A stretch of DNA of 64,000 nucleotides, taken from positions 1 through 64,000 of IMG/VR virus record IMGVR_UViG_3300027754_000075. The stretch is one strand, 5' to 3'. The DNA comes from a virus. Shown piece after piece: positions 55,444 through 63,877 of this stretch. The translations under genes and the position numbers were made by a program. The notes below the pieces were generated by a model. That model worked only from the letters and a program-made list of their open reading frames with translations. It was not told the DNA's origin and searched no databases. The stretch's first letter is position 1. The number at the start of each line of letters is the position of its first letter.

Positions 55444-57504
55444 ATGGCCAATACCAGAGAATTATCACAACTTGCATCCGTAATATCAGTTGCTGATGAA
55501 ACTAGAAATGTTGGTATTGGAACAACAACTCCAACATCAAAACTTCATGTTTCTGGTGATGTAAGAGTTTCTGGTGTAGTGACTGCTACTACATTCGTTG
55601 GTGATGGTAGTGCTCTTACTGGTATTAGTGGAGGTTCTTCTTCTCAATTTGTAACTACAACAGCAGGTATTCATACTTTATCTAATGTTGGTATTGGAAC
55701 CACAACACCAACATCAAAACTTCACGTTATTGGTGATGTAAGAGTTTCTGGTGTAGTGACTGCTACTACATTCCTTGGAGCATTAACTGGTACTGCATCA
55801 TCAACAACTAATATACCAAATCTGACTGGTGCTATTACATCTAATAACACCACAACATCATTAGGTTCTTTTACATCAGCACAATTAGCAACAGCATTAA
55901 CTGATGAAACTGGTTCTGGTTCTGCTGTATTTGCTACTAGTCCTACATTAGTCACTCCAGTATTAGGAAGTGCAACAGCAACAAGTATTGTTGTTGGTTC
56001 TGGAGTTACAATTAATGCATCAGGTATTAATGCATCTGGTATCGTAACTGCACTTGGTGGTATTAGAGGAATTGGTATTTACTCTGGTGGAAATCTTGTA
56101 ACCACTGGTATTATTACGGCACTCAATTTTATAGGTACTGGAAATACATTTGTTGTAACTAATAATAAAATTGATATTAGTATTTCTGGTGGTTCTCAAG
56201 TTAGTGTTGGAACAGCATCACCAGCATCACCATCTTCAGGAAATCTTTGGTATAATACAAATCTTGGAAGAACTTTTATTTATTATAATGATGGAGATAG
56301 TTCTCAGTGGGTAGATGCTGCACCTTTTAATATTGTTAGTGATTCTAGTAGTGCAGCATCAGTAAGTATAGGAACAGAAGCTCCAGTAGGTCCAACTTCT
56401 GGAGATTTATGGTATAATGCAGATTATGCTAGAATTTTTGTTTATTATGATAATGGGATTAATTCCCAATGGGTAGATGCCGCACCTTTTAACTATGCTG
56501 ATGCAAGGTCAGTTTATGCTGATAATGCAGGTATAGCAACTTATGCTTCTAATGCTGGTATAGCAACCTTTTCAACATCAGCAGGTATATCAACCTTTTC
56601 AACATCAGCAGGTATAGCAACTTATGCTTCTAATGCTGGTATAGCAACCTTTTCAACATCAGCAGGTATATCAACAAGTGTTATAGGTGGTATAGGATCC
56701 ATCACACAACTCCAAGTCACTGGAATATCTACATTCACCAATGGACCTATATTGGTAGGAACAGGAACTTCTACAGGAACCTCATCACAACCACTTCAAG
56801 TATCTGGTGGTGCTTATGTTTCTGGTAATCTTGGAGTTGGAGTTACTAATCCGGCATCCAGAATTGATGTATGGTCTACAACATCAGGTTCCACAGCAAT
56901 TAGAGCAACTTCGTCACCATCCTTTTCCTCAACTTTATATCCTGGTGTTATTTCCGGACTTTCTACTACTGGTTCTGGATTTCCAAATTTTGCAGCATCA
57001 GGTATTGGAGTAACAAGTGGAGAAATAGGTGTTTATTCTTTCTTCCCCACATTTACAAATTTCCCAGCAGATAGAGGTCCAAGAAGAGCAGTTGATTTGG
57101 TTGGTGGATTTGCAACAAGTACTTGGGGGACAGAATACTTTGCAATTAATGTAGGTAGAAATGGTGCTGCTAATGATAGTTCTATTCTTACTAATGAACG
57201 ATTGAGAGTTGATGGTTCTGGTAATGTTGGTATTGGAACCACAACACCAACATCAAAACTCCACGTTATTGGTGATGTAAGAGTTACTGGTGTAGTGACT
57301 GCAACATCTTTTGTTGGTAGTGGTGCAAATCTCACTGGTGTGATTAGTGGAGTAGAAATCAAGAGTGCAGGAACATCAGTAGGAACTGGTATTACTAATA
57401 TTAACTTTGTGGGTGCAACTGCAACTGCAACTGGTTCTGCATCAACAATCACGATTACTGTGACTGCAAGCTTCAACGAACTTGACGTTGCATTATTCTC
57501 ATAA
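55444..57504 (+). CDS. Tail fibre protein with VGIGTTTP repeats (686 aa)
   Basis: The N-terminus (MANTRELSQLASVIS) pairs with the 1265-residue fibre. Repeats of VGIGTTTPTSKLHVSGDVRV occur three times. Two modules of GNLWYNTNLGRTFIYYND then SQWVDAAPFN lie near residues 260 and 320. A run of 9-residue ATY/F-x-S-x-AGI repeats spans about 358-415. The C-terminus lacks S74 and ends in a small domain (GVEIKSAGTSVGTGITNINF, FNELDVALFS). It is a shaft or fibre subunit whose tip is unclear. Confidence 0.72.
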   Translation: MANTRELSQLASVISVADETRNVGIGTTTPTSKLHVSGDVRVSGVVTATTFVGDGSALTGISGGSSSQFVTTTAGIHTLSNVGIGTTTPTSKLHVIGDVRVSGVVTATTFLGALTGTASSTTNIPNLTGAITSNNTTTSLGSFTSAQLATALTDETGSGSAVFATSPTLVTPVLGSATATSIVVGSGVTINASGINASGIVTALGGIRGIGIYSGGNLVTTGIITALNFIGTGNTFVVTNNKIDISISGGSQVSVGTASPASPSSGNLWYNTNLGRTFIYYNDGDSSQWVDAAPFNIVSDSSSAASVSIGTEAPVGPTSGDLWYNADYARIFVYYDNGINSQWVDAAPFNYADARSVYADNAGIATYASNAGIATFSTSAGISTFSTSAGIATYASNAGIATFSTSAGISTSVIGGIGSITQLQVTGISTFTNGPILVGTGTSTGTSSQPLQVSGGAYVSGNLGVGVTNPASRIDVWSTTSGSTAIRATSSPSFSSTLYPGVISGLSTTGSGFPNFAASGIGVTSGEIGVYSFFPTFTNFPADRGPRRAVDLVGGFATSTWGTEYFAINVGRNGAANDSSILTNERLRVDGSGNVGIGTTTPTSKLHVIGDVRVTGVVTATSFVGSGANLTGVISGVEIKSAGTSVGTGITNINFVGATATATGSASTITITVTASFNELDVALFS

Positions 57505-57507
57505 ATA
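57500..57507 (+). promoter_or_regulatory. Late promoter box
   Basis: CATAAATA overlapping the preceding stop, 24 bases before ATG 57524. The downstream leader (ACTAAAAA, AATAAG) recurs at 58924 and 60819. Confidence 0.62.
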
Positions 57508-57523
57508 ACTAAAAAAAAATAAG

Positions 57524-57931
57524 ATGGCACTTAAAAGAACTAAAATACTCAATGTTCAGTCCATAACAGGTATTGCAACTGTTGGTATTTTGACTGTTGG
57601 TATTACATCTACTGCTGGTGGTGTTGGTATTGCCTCTACGTCTTACCTTCGTGGTGTTATAATGCATAATACTGGTCTTGCGACTTGTACCTCATCACTT
57701 TACATTTATCCAACTGGAACCTCAACGCCTGTGACTGGTGTTGGTATTACCGCACATCGTCTTGTAAGAGTAGACCTTGCATCTAATGAGACTTTCTTCT
57801 TTGAGACAAACTATCCAATCGTAATGACTGGATCTGATAAGATTGTTGTAGAGGTTACTGCTCCCAATAGTGGTGGTGTTGGTATTGGTAGTGTCGTGAA
57901 CTATCAAATCCTTGGCGATACTGATATTTAA
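57524..57931 (+). CDS. Small beta-rich virion protein
   Basis: A 135-residue protein of short strands: GIATVGILTVGITSTAGGVG, SSLYIYPTGTSTPVTG, then RVDLASNETFFFETNYPIVM and a VVEVTAPNSGG end. It is probably a small fibre- or baseplate-associated subunit, similar in size and layout to the protein at 49206. The next gene follows after 11 bases. Confidence 0.65.
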   Translation: MALKRTKILNVQSITGIATVGILTVGITSTAGGVGIASTSYLRGVIMHNTGLATCTSSLYIYPTGTSTPVTGVGITAHRLVRVDLASNETFFFETNYPIVMTGSDKIVVEVTAPNSGGVGIGSVVNYQILGDTDI

Positions 57932-57942
57932 GAGGTATAAAG

Positions 57943-58596
57943 ATGGGTGCAAGAAGTACTAGAAATACAACACAAAATAATCGCAGTGACGGACACTTAT
58001 TAGAGTACTTCCGTAATACTTTTCTTCGTGGTGGTGGTGGTACTAATGCTTCTGTTACCGCAAGCTATGTGATTGTGGGCGGCGGCGGTGGCGCTGTAAT
58101 TAGTGGCGCTGATGGCTTGGGCGGTGATGTAATAAATGGAGATACACCAATTCCAAATGGGTCCTATTCAATAACTATTGGATCCGGTGGCAGCAGAGGC
58201 GGAGGGCTTGGAAGTTCATCTTCTTTTATGAGTTTTATCGCTGCGGGCAGCACCAGAACCACAACGGTAACAGTTAACGGGGAAACATTCTCAGGCAAAG
58301 ACGCAGGCTCGCCAAATTCAGCAATAAAAGGATCAGGCGCTTTAGCTTCTTCTATCTATTTTGTAGCAGCTTCTTGCAGCAATGGCGAATCTAGCGAAAG
58401 AAGATGTGATGTTTCAGGAGGGACTTGGGATCCAGGTGGATATAGAAACGGGGATGGAAACAATGGAGTTGTTATACTGACAATACCAACAATTTACAAC
58501 TCAAGAATTGTTGCATCGGGCGCAGTTGTAACAACAAGCGGCAGTAATACAATATATAGATTTAATTCCTCCGGTTCTTTGGTGACATCATCATGA
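57943..58596 (+). CDS. Gly-rich tail adhesin with MGAR-type N-terminus
   Basis: A 217-residue protein. The start MGARSTRNTTQNNRSDGHLL, then EYFRNTFLRGGGGTN, is a distinct conserved cyanophage fibre N-terminus, different from the M(A/S)P type. The body is Gly-rich (SYVIVGGGGGAVISG, ITIGSGGSRGGGLGS) and ends in a small beta domain. From about 58077 the DNA uses many GGC, GCG and GCC codons, unlike neighbouring genes, suggesting recent acquisition of the body. It overlaps the next gene by four bases. Confidence 0.72.
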   Translation: MGARSTRNTTQNNRSDGHLLEYFRNTFLRGGGGTNASVTASYVIVGGGGGAVISGADGLGGDVINGDTPIPNGSYSITIGSGGSRGGGLGSSSSFMSFIAAGSTRTTTVTVNGETFSGKDAGSPNSAIKGSGALASSIYFVAASCSNGESSERRCDVSGGTWDPGGYRNGDGNNGVVILTIPTIYNSRIVASGAVVTTSGSNTIYRFNSSGSLVTSS

Positions 58597-58919
58597 AACT
58601 CTACAAAATGGCCCAAATTGATCCAACAACTAATAAAATTTTGCACATCTCAATATGGGATGATCCAAGCAAAGCGCCTGATTTGGTTGAGCTTCCAGAT
58701 CTGGCAATTGTCGGAATTACACTAGAAGAGCTAACCCAGAGAATAGAATCTGAAAAAGCAAAAATTCAGGAGATAGACAGATTAAGAGAAGAACGGGCAG
58801 AAAAGGATTACTTAATGCGGAGGGAAGCACCAGTACCTTATCCAACTGATGGAGAAAGATATACTTGGAACGAAGAAACTATAAGTTGGGATTTAGTAAG
58901 TACTGTTGTAACTAACTAA
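58593..58919 (+). CDS. Probable tail fibre assembly/accessory protein
   Basis: A 108-residue protein. A beta start (KLYKMAQIDPTTNKILHISI) is followed by a charged coiled coil (LTQRIESEKAKIQEIDRLRE). The end, APVPYPTDGERYTWNEETIS then W, shares the PTDG-x-x-Y-x-W motif of the 58-residue protein at 44880. The small size, coiled coil and position right after an adhesin resemble tail fibre assembly chaperones, but I see no direct Tfa homology. Codon use is similar to the preceding adhesin. Confidence 0.62.
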   Translation: MKLYKMAQIDPTTNKILHISIWDDPSKAPDLVELPDLAIVGITLEELTQRIESEKAKIQEIDRLREERAEKDYLMRREAPVPYPTDGERYTWNEETISWDLVSTVVTN

Positions 58920-58923
58920 CTAA

Positions 58924-58931
58924 CATAAATA
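58924..58931 (+). promoter_or_regulatory. Late promoter box
   Basis: CATAAATA, 24 bases before ATG 58948. Confidence 0.62.
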
Positions 58932-58947
58932 ACTAAAAAGAAATAAG

Positions 58948-59829
58948 ATGTCGGTCACAAGAGTACAACTAGTTGGAAATGTAAGTACTGGTGCAAGTTT
59001 TGCAGGTATTGTGACTGCAACATCTTTTAGTGGTAATGTAACTGGTACTGCAAGTACTGCTTCTTTTGCAACGACTTCTTTTGGTCTTTCTGGAAGTCCT
59101 AATATTACTGTAGGAACTGTTACTGGTAATCTTACTGGTAATGCAACTGGATTATCTGGTACTCCTAATATTACTGTTGGAAATATTGTAGGTGCAGCAC
59201 TTACACTTTCTGGTAATCTAACTGTTAATGGTACTCAAACCATTATCAACACTACAAACCTTGAAATCACAGACTCTTTGATTGGTATTGGTTCTGGTAA
59301 TACCACAGATGCTCAAGCAGATGGTGATGGTATCCAGATTTATGGTGCAACTAATAAGACATTAACATTTAATAATACTAAGAAAGCATTTGAGACTAAT
59401 GTTGCTTGGGCTACAACTGATACAAGGTTTATAAGTGTTGCAGAAAAACTTGTAAGAGTAGATGGAAATACTGTTTCATTAGTATACAATACAACTGGTG
59501 CTAACATTGGATTTGCAACTAATCCATCAGGTAACATTACTTTAGCAGTTACTGGTATTCCAACATCAAGTGATTTTGATAATCACGTCATTACTTTTAG
59601 TGTATTTGTAAATCAAACTGGTACTGCAAGGTCTTGTACTGCAGTAACACTAAATGGAGTCACACCAACGATTAAATTTGCAGGTGGTTCTTTGAGTGCT
59701 GCTATTTCTGGTGTAACCACAACATCTGGTTTTGACATTTATAGTTTTACTGGAATCAATACAGTAGGAAGTGCAAGTACAACTGCTAACTATGCAGTTC
59801 TTGGTGTTGTGAATGGAGGATTTAGATGA
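58948..59829 (+). CDS. Tail fibre shaft with connector domain
   Basis: A 293-residue paralogue of the 38131 shaft. It shares NLTVNGTQTIINTTNLEITD and QADGDGIQIYGATNKTLTFN at near-identical DNA. The connector (VDGNTVSLVYN, TNPSGNITLAVTGIPTSSDF, GTARSCTAVTLNGVT, TGINTVGSASTTANY) ends in GVVNGGFR. It overlaps the downstream Gly-rich adhesin by ATGA, so shaft and tip are translationally coupled. Confidence 0.77.
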   Translation: MSVTRVQLVGNVSTGASFAGIVTATSFSGNVTGTASTASFATTSFGLSGSPNITVGTVTGNLTGNATGLSGTPNITVGNIVGAALTLSGNLTVNGTQTIINTTNLEITDSLIGIGSGNTTDAQADGDGIQIYGATNKTLTFNNTKKAFETNVAWATTDTRFISVAEKLVRVDGNTVSLVYNTTGANIGFATNPSGNITLAVTGIPTSSDFDNHVITFSVFVNQTGTARSCTAVTLNGVTPTIKFAGGSLSAAISGVTTTSGFDIYSFTGINTVGSASTTANYAVLGVVNGGFR

Positions 59830-60755
59830 GTCCTATTATATCAAGAACTGGTTTTAGTCTTGGATTTGGAAGACGTAGAGGTGGTGGTGCGATACAGAGC
59901 ATAAAACCATTGAATATTTCTCCATCAGTATCTGGGAAAAGTATTTGGGATTTGGGAGTTGATGGAAAACTAACGTTAAATACAGGTACAGATTACACAG
60001 TAACAGTTGATAGTCCTATTACTGTTGATTTTAAAATCTGGGGAGCAGGTGGCGGTGGTGGTTCTTCAGGTGGTGGTGGCGGAGGTGGCTCTGCTACAGG
60101 CACGATGAATCTTTTGAACGGAACCTCATATATTATAAGTATTGGTTCTGGCGGATACAAAACTACTGATTATGTTGCCACAAGTTCTCAAGGAGGAGGT
60201 GGTGGAGTTGGCCCAGGATCCTACCCTGCTGGAACTGGTGGTGGATATAGTGGAATATTTAGAACTAGTAAAACTCAAGGAAATGCTGTAGTTATTGCCG
60301 GAGGTGGTGGTGGTGGGGGATACAATGGCGCAGGTGGTGCTGGAGGTTACCCATCCGGATCTAATGGTGGTGGTCCATCTGGAGGAGGTGGAGGCACTCC
60401 CACTGCTGGGGGTGCTGGGGGTGCTGGGGGTGGTGGCACTGGTCAAAGTGGATCTGCTTTAACTGGTGGATATTCTGTATCGGGTTCATTAGGTGCTCCT
60501 GGTGGAGGAGGTGGCGGTGGATATTATGGTGGCGGTGGCGGTGGATCATCCCAAGCTGATACTGGAGGAGGTGGAGGAGGTGGATCAAACTACCAAAATC
60601 CAACATACCTCACATCAGTCACTCAATATTCTGGTAGTGGTACCACTGCAGGAAATTCTTCAGATCCTGACAGAGGAAGTTCTGGTAGTGGTCAACCTTT
60701 TCCAGGTTCTTCTGGATCCCCATATGCTGTACCAGGATCTATTGTTTTATCTTAA
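59826..60755 (+). CDS. Gly-rich tail fibre tip adhesin
   Basis: A 309-residue protein. The N-terminus MSPIISRTGFSLGFGRRRGG belongs to the M(A/S)P-x-x-SR-x-G docking type. A short beta part (TLNTGTDYTVTVDSPITVDF) leads to a Gly-rich domain with many GGGGGG blocks (KIWGAGGGGGSSGGGGGGG) and an AVPGSIVLS end. It is the presumed receptor-contacting tip of the coupled shaft. It differs from the other Gly-rich tips in the body sequence. Confidence 0.77.
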   Translation: MSPIISRTGFSLGFGRRRGGGAIQSIKPLNISPSVSGKSIWDLGVDGKLTLNTGTDYTVTVDSPITVDFKIWGAGGGGGSSGGGGGGGSATGTMNLLNGTSYIISIGSGGYKTTDYVATSSQGGGGGVGPGSYPAGTGGGYSGIFRTSKTQGNAVVIAGGGGGGGYNGAGGAGGYPSGSNGGGPSGGGGGTPTAGGAGGAGGGGTGQSGSALTGGYSVSGSLGAPGGGGGGGYYGGGGGGSSQADTGGGGGGGSNYQNPTYLTSVTQYSGSGTTAGNSSDPDRGSSGSGQPFPGSSGSPYAVPGSIVLS

Positions 60756-60818
60756 CTCGTTTACTAATCACCATAAGAACTCTCAAATAATGAAATGATT
60801 ACTCATCATTCATAAGAA

Positions 60819-60826
60819 CATAAATA
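60819..60826 (+). promoter_or_regulatory. Late promoter box
   Basis: CATAAATA, 24 bases before ATG 60843, with the same downstream leader as 57500 and 58924. Confidence 0.62.
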
Positions 60827-60842
60827 ACTAAAAAGTAATAAT

Positions 60843-62291
60843 ATGGCTCTCAACTTTCCTAATAGTCCTACACTTAATCAAGTTTACACTGATACCACAT
60901 CTGGGTTCTCATATCAGTGGAATGGAACTGTATGGATAAGTTTTAGTGCAGCATCATCAAACCAAATCAAAGTACTTGACGATATTTCTGGTTCTTTCAC
61001 AGGAATCGCATTTACCTTTGCACTTACCTCAAGTAGCGCATCAATCTCACCACCGAATGCACAATCACTGATTATCAACCTTGGTGGTGTAATCCAAGAC
61101 CCATCTGATGATTATATTGTTTCTGGAAGTAATATTATATTCTCCACTGCTCCTAATAATGGATTAAGTTTCTCTGGAGTTTCATTAGGACCTGCAATCC
61201 CAGTCACTACAATACCATCTGGTACTGTGACTGGTGGTTCATTTACAGTTGCTGGTATTCTTTCCACAACAAACCTTTTTGTTTCTGGTATTTCTACCTT
61301 TGTTGGTCTTGCGACTCATACTGGAACAATCTTTGGAAGTAACTTATCACTAACTGGTGTTGCGACTGCAACCGAGTTTGATATCTCTGGATCATCAAAT
61401 ACACTTACTGCTGGTGGTCTTAGTGTTGGTGTTGCGACTGCAACCGAGTTTGATATCTCTGGATCATCAAATACACTTACTGCTGGTGGTCTTAGTGTTG
61501 GTGTTGCAACTGCCACTACATTTGTTGGAGCACTCACTGGTAATGCAACTGGTCTTTCTGGTACTCCTAATATTACTGTTGGAAATATAACTGGTTCTGC
61601 AGCAACTTTTACAAACTTAACTGTTAATGGTACTCAAACCATTATCAATACTACTTCATTAGAAATCACAGATAAGAATATTGGTATTGGTAGTACAAGT
61701 TCTCCAACTGATGCACTTGCTGATGGTGCTGGTATTACGATTTATGGAACAACAAATAAAACAATCACCTGGGAAAGAGATACTGGATGCTTTGAGTATA
61801 ATCAACCAAGTAAGTTTAAGGGTGTTATTGAGACTGTATCCACTGCATCAACTTATGACCTAGGTGGTGGTAGAGTTGTTCTTGAGTTAGATGTAAGAAA
61901 TGCAACGACTTATACTCATAGTCTAACGAATGGTACAGTAGGTATTGTGTCCTTTAAGAATATGCCTGCGGATACTGGTGTTTCTAATGGTACAACAATC
62001 ACTGTCCTGTTTACTCAAAACTCTGCTGGTACTGCAAATACAACAGTAGCAACTGGTATTGGTACTAACTGTTTTATTGTTGGATTTGAGGATGGAGCAA
62101 CAGTCGCAGGTATTTCAACCAGAGCACTTGTAGGTAGTGCAACGACTGTAACACTCTCAACAACTGGTAGTGATAGAGACTTTGTATCATTCTTTGTGCA
62201 TTATACTGGTGGTACGAATACTACTGCATCAAGTTATCAGGTTTATGCCACCAAGAACGGTGGATTCCGTCAAGGAACCGTAGGAGTTTGA
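60843..62291 (+). CDS. Tail fibre shaft protein (482 aa)
   Basis: The N-terminus (MALNFPNSPTLNQVYTDTTS then GFSYQWNGTVW) is a common phage fibre start. Residues 50-125 form an adaptor-like domain with INLGGVIQDPSDDYIVSG. The shaft includes a perfect 24-residue duplication (VATATEFDISGSSNTLTAGG) and the shared NLTVNGTQTIINTTSLEITD unit. The C-terminal 150 residues (STYDLGGGRVVLELDVRNAT and SYQVYATKNGGF) form an end domain different from the usual connector but in the same position, four bases before an adhesin gene. Confidence 0.74.
   Translation: MALNFPNSPTLNQVYTDTTSGFSYQWNGTVWISFSAASSNQIKVLDDISGSFTGIAFTFALTSSSASISPPNAQSLIINLGGVIQDPSDDYIVSGSNIIFSTAPNNGLSFSGVSLGPAIPVTTIPSGTVTGGSFTVAGILSTTNLFVSGISTFVGLATHTGTIFGSNLSLTGVATATEFDISGSSNTLTAGGLSVGVATATEFDISGSSNTLTAGGLSVGVATATTFVGALTGNATGLSGTPNITVGNITGSAATFTNLTVNGTQTIINTTSLEITDKNIGIGSTSSPTDALADGAGITIYGTTNKTITWERDTGCFEYNQPSKFKGVIETVSTASTYDLGGGRVVLELDVRNATTYTHSLTNGTVGIVSFKNMPADTGVSNGTTITVLFTQNSAGTANTTVATGIGTNCFIVGFEDGATVAGISTRALVGSATTVTLSTTGSDRDFVSFFVHYTGGTNTTASSYQVYATKNGGFRQGTVGV
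61359..61502 (+). repeat. Perfect 72-bp tandem duplication
   Basis: Units 61359-61430 and 61431-61502 are identical in DNA, adding 24 residues to the shaft. Perfect identity points to a recent slippage or recombination event. Confidence 0.95.
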
Positions 62292-62295
62292 TACT

Positions 62296-63294
62296 ATGGC
62301 ACCTCTTTTTACTGGAAGTAAGTTTGCGTTTGGTTTAAGTCCTCTTGTTGCTGCTGCTGTTGAACCTGTTGTTGCAGGAGTTTATTTGGATTATGGTTGG
62401 TATGGAGGAGCAGAGGGAAGTACAGCCGTAGATAGAATAGATTGGGCAAATGACACAGTTACTGCGTCTGCCAGAGGATCTAATCGTGCATCAAGCAGCA
62501 GAGGTGGAGGTTTGTCAAATCTTACACATGGTTGGTTTTCTGGTGGTTATATAGAAGCACTCGGTGGTGGCATGAGCACGGTTGATAGAATAACCTATGC
62601 AAGTGACCTGTCAGGAGGAAGTGCAAGAGCAAACTGCCCACAATCATCAAATGGGCGTCCAGGTGGATTTAGCAATACCACATATGGATATTGGGGTCCA
62701 GGAATGAGTAGCAACGGTGGTGCCGCAAGTAGTGAGATTACCAGAGTTGATTTTGCTAATGATTTAACTGCTCCCGCAAACAGAACTAATACTGCATCTC
62801 CGTATATAGCACATACTGGAGGTGCTTCTGATTTCTCAACCTATGGATGGTTGTTAGGCGGTGGGTTCGGTGGCGCAGGGGGGGTAACTGGTCCAACCTG
62901 GTCATCAGTTTATAGATTGACCTATGCAAGTGACACTTCTGCATTATCTACAAGAGGAAATTTGGCAAATATGTCAACTGGATTTGCATGTGGAAATCAA
63001 ACACATTGTTGGATTGGTGGATCTAATGATAGTCTTGTAAGTTCAATAACTAGAGTAACATTTTCAAATGATTTAGCAACATCAACCAATAGAGGAAATT
63101 TGGTAAGAGCAATGCGCCGCAGTGGATCTGGAAGCAATACTTATATTTGGTGGGCCGGTGGTTATGTGAGTGGTACTTCTTATAGTGACGTTGAAAGAAT
63201 GGAATATGTAAATGATTTATCAACACTCTCTCCAAGAGGTCCCATGTCTCTTTCTCGTACATGCTTGGCAACAAATCATATGACTTTGGGATAA
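62296..63294 (+). CDS. Propeller-like tail fibre tip adhesin
   Basis: A 332-residue protein. The start MAPLFTGSKFAFGLSPLVAA keeps the MAPL-x(7)-FG feature of the tip adhesins. The body holds about six repeats of 50-55 residues, each with a GW-x-x-GG strand, a (V/I)-x-R-(I/L)-(D/T)-(Y/W)-A-(S/N)-D strand and an R-x-N-type turn, the hallmark of a Kelch-like beta-propeller. This is a different fold from the Gly-rich and LamG tips, placed in the same genetic slot. It probably binds a host glycan or protein. Confidence 0.75.
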   Translation: MAPLFTGSKFAFGLSPLVAAAVEPVVAGVYLDYGWYGGAEGSTAVDRIDWANDTVTASARGSNRASSSRGGGLSNLTHGWFSGGYIEALGGGMSTVDRITYASDLSGGSARANCPQSSNGRPGGFSNTTYGYWGPGMSSNGGAASSEITRVDFANDLTAPANRTNTASPYIAHTGGASDFSTYGWLLGGGFGGAGGVTGPTWSSVYRLTYASDTSALSTRGNLANMSTGFACGNQTHCWIGGSNDSLVSSITRVTFSNDLATSTNRGNLVRAMRRSGSGSNTYIWWAGGYVSGTSYSDVERMEYVNDLSTLSPRGPMSLSRTCLATNHMTLG

Positions 63295-63295
63295 T

Positions 63296-63874
63296 ATGAT
63301 TGAGATTTTTGATGATTTGTTTTGTGAAGAAGATTTAAATAAAATTGAAAATAATTTTACCTCAAATCATTTTCCTTGGTATCTTTCTGGAAATTTTACA
63401 GTTAATGATTTTCATTATCAAAATTTAAAAAATAAAACAACAAAAGAATATCTTCAATTTTGTCATGTGTTTTATGATGAGGATATTCATAACAAAGATT
63501 GTCAATATGAAAAATCTCCATATTTTTTTCCAATACAAACAATATTAAATAAATACCCAATAAAAAATTTAAAGAGAATTAAGGCAAATTTTCAACCAAG
63601 GTGTGAATCTTTTAAATCATATGAACACAATACTCCACACATCGATTGTTTAACTTTTCACGATGTTATTTTATATTATGTAAATGAAAGTGATGGCGAC
63701 ACTTTTATTTTTGATAAAGAAATGAATATTTTAAAAAGAATAGAGCATAAGAGAGGAAGATTAGTTAGATTTAATGGGGCATATTTTCATGCAGGGTCTC
63801 ATCCATCAAAGAATAACAGTAGGATTACAATAAATTTCAATACACTAACTTCATACAAACAATTTTTATTATAA
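63296..63874 (+). CDS. 2OG-Fe(II) oxygenase (prolyl hydroxylase-like)
   Basis: A 192-residue enzyme. The core is His115-Ile-Asp117 (NTPHIDCLTFHDVILYYVNE), then GDTFIFDKEMN, KRGRLVRFNGAYFHAGSHP (His165) and Arg176 in NSRITINFN. This is the best-formed oxygenase motif set of the window. It starts one base after the propeller adhesin stop, giving a direct link between an oxygenase and a fibre tip. It is AT-rich like the 40-45 kb island. Confidence 0.85.
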   Translation: MIEIFDDLFCEEDLNKIENNFTSNHFPWYLSGNFTVNDFHYQNLKNKTTKEYLQFCHVFYDEDIHNKDCQYEKSPYFFPIQTILNKYPIKNLKRIKANFQPRCESFKSYEHNTPHIDCLTFHDVILYYVNESDGDTFIFDKEMNILKRIEHKRGRLVRFNGAYFHAGSHPSKNNSRITINFNTLTSYKQFLL

Positions 63875-63877
63875 ATA
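63870..63877 (+). promoter_or_regulatory. Perfect late promoter box
   Basis: TATAAATA overlapping the oxygenase stop, 59 bases before ATG 63929. Confidence 0.62.

Noticed and set aside
60756-60842. Terminator after the Gly-rich adhesin
   Set aside because: An ATGAAATGAT/ATCATTCAT hairpin is present at 60790-60813 but has a bulge, weak AT pairs and no T-run.
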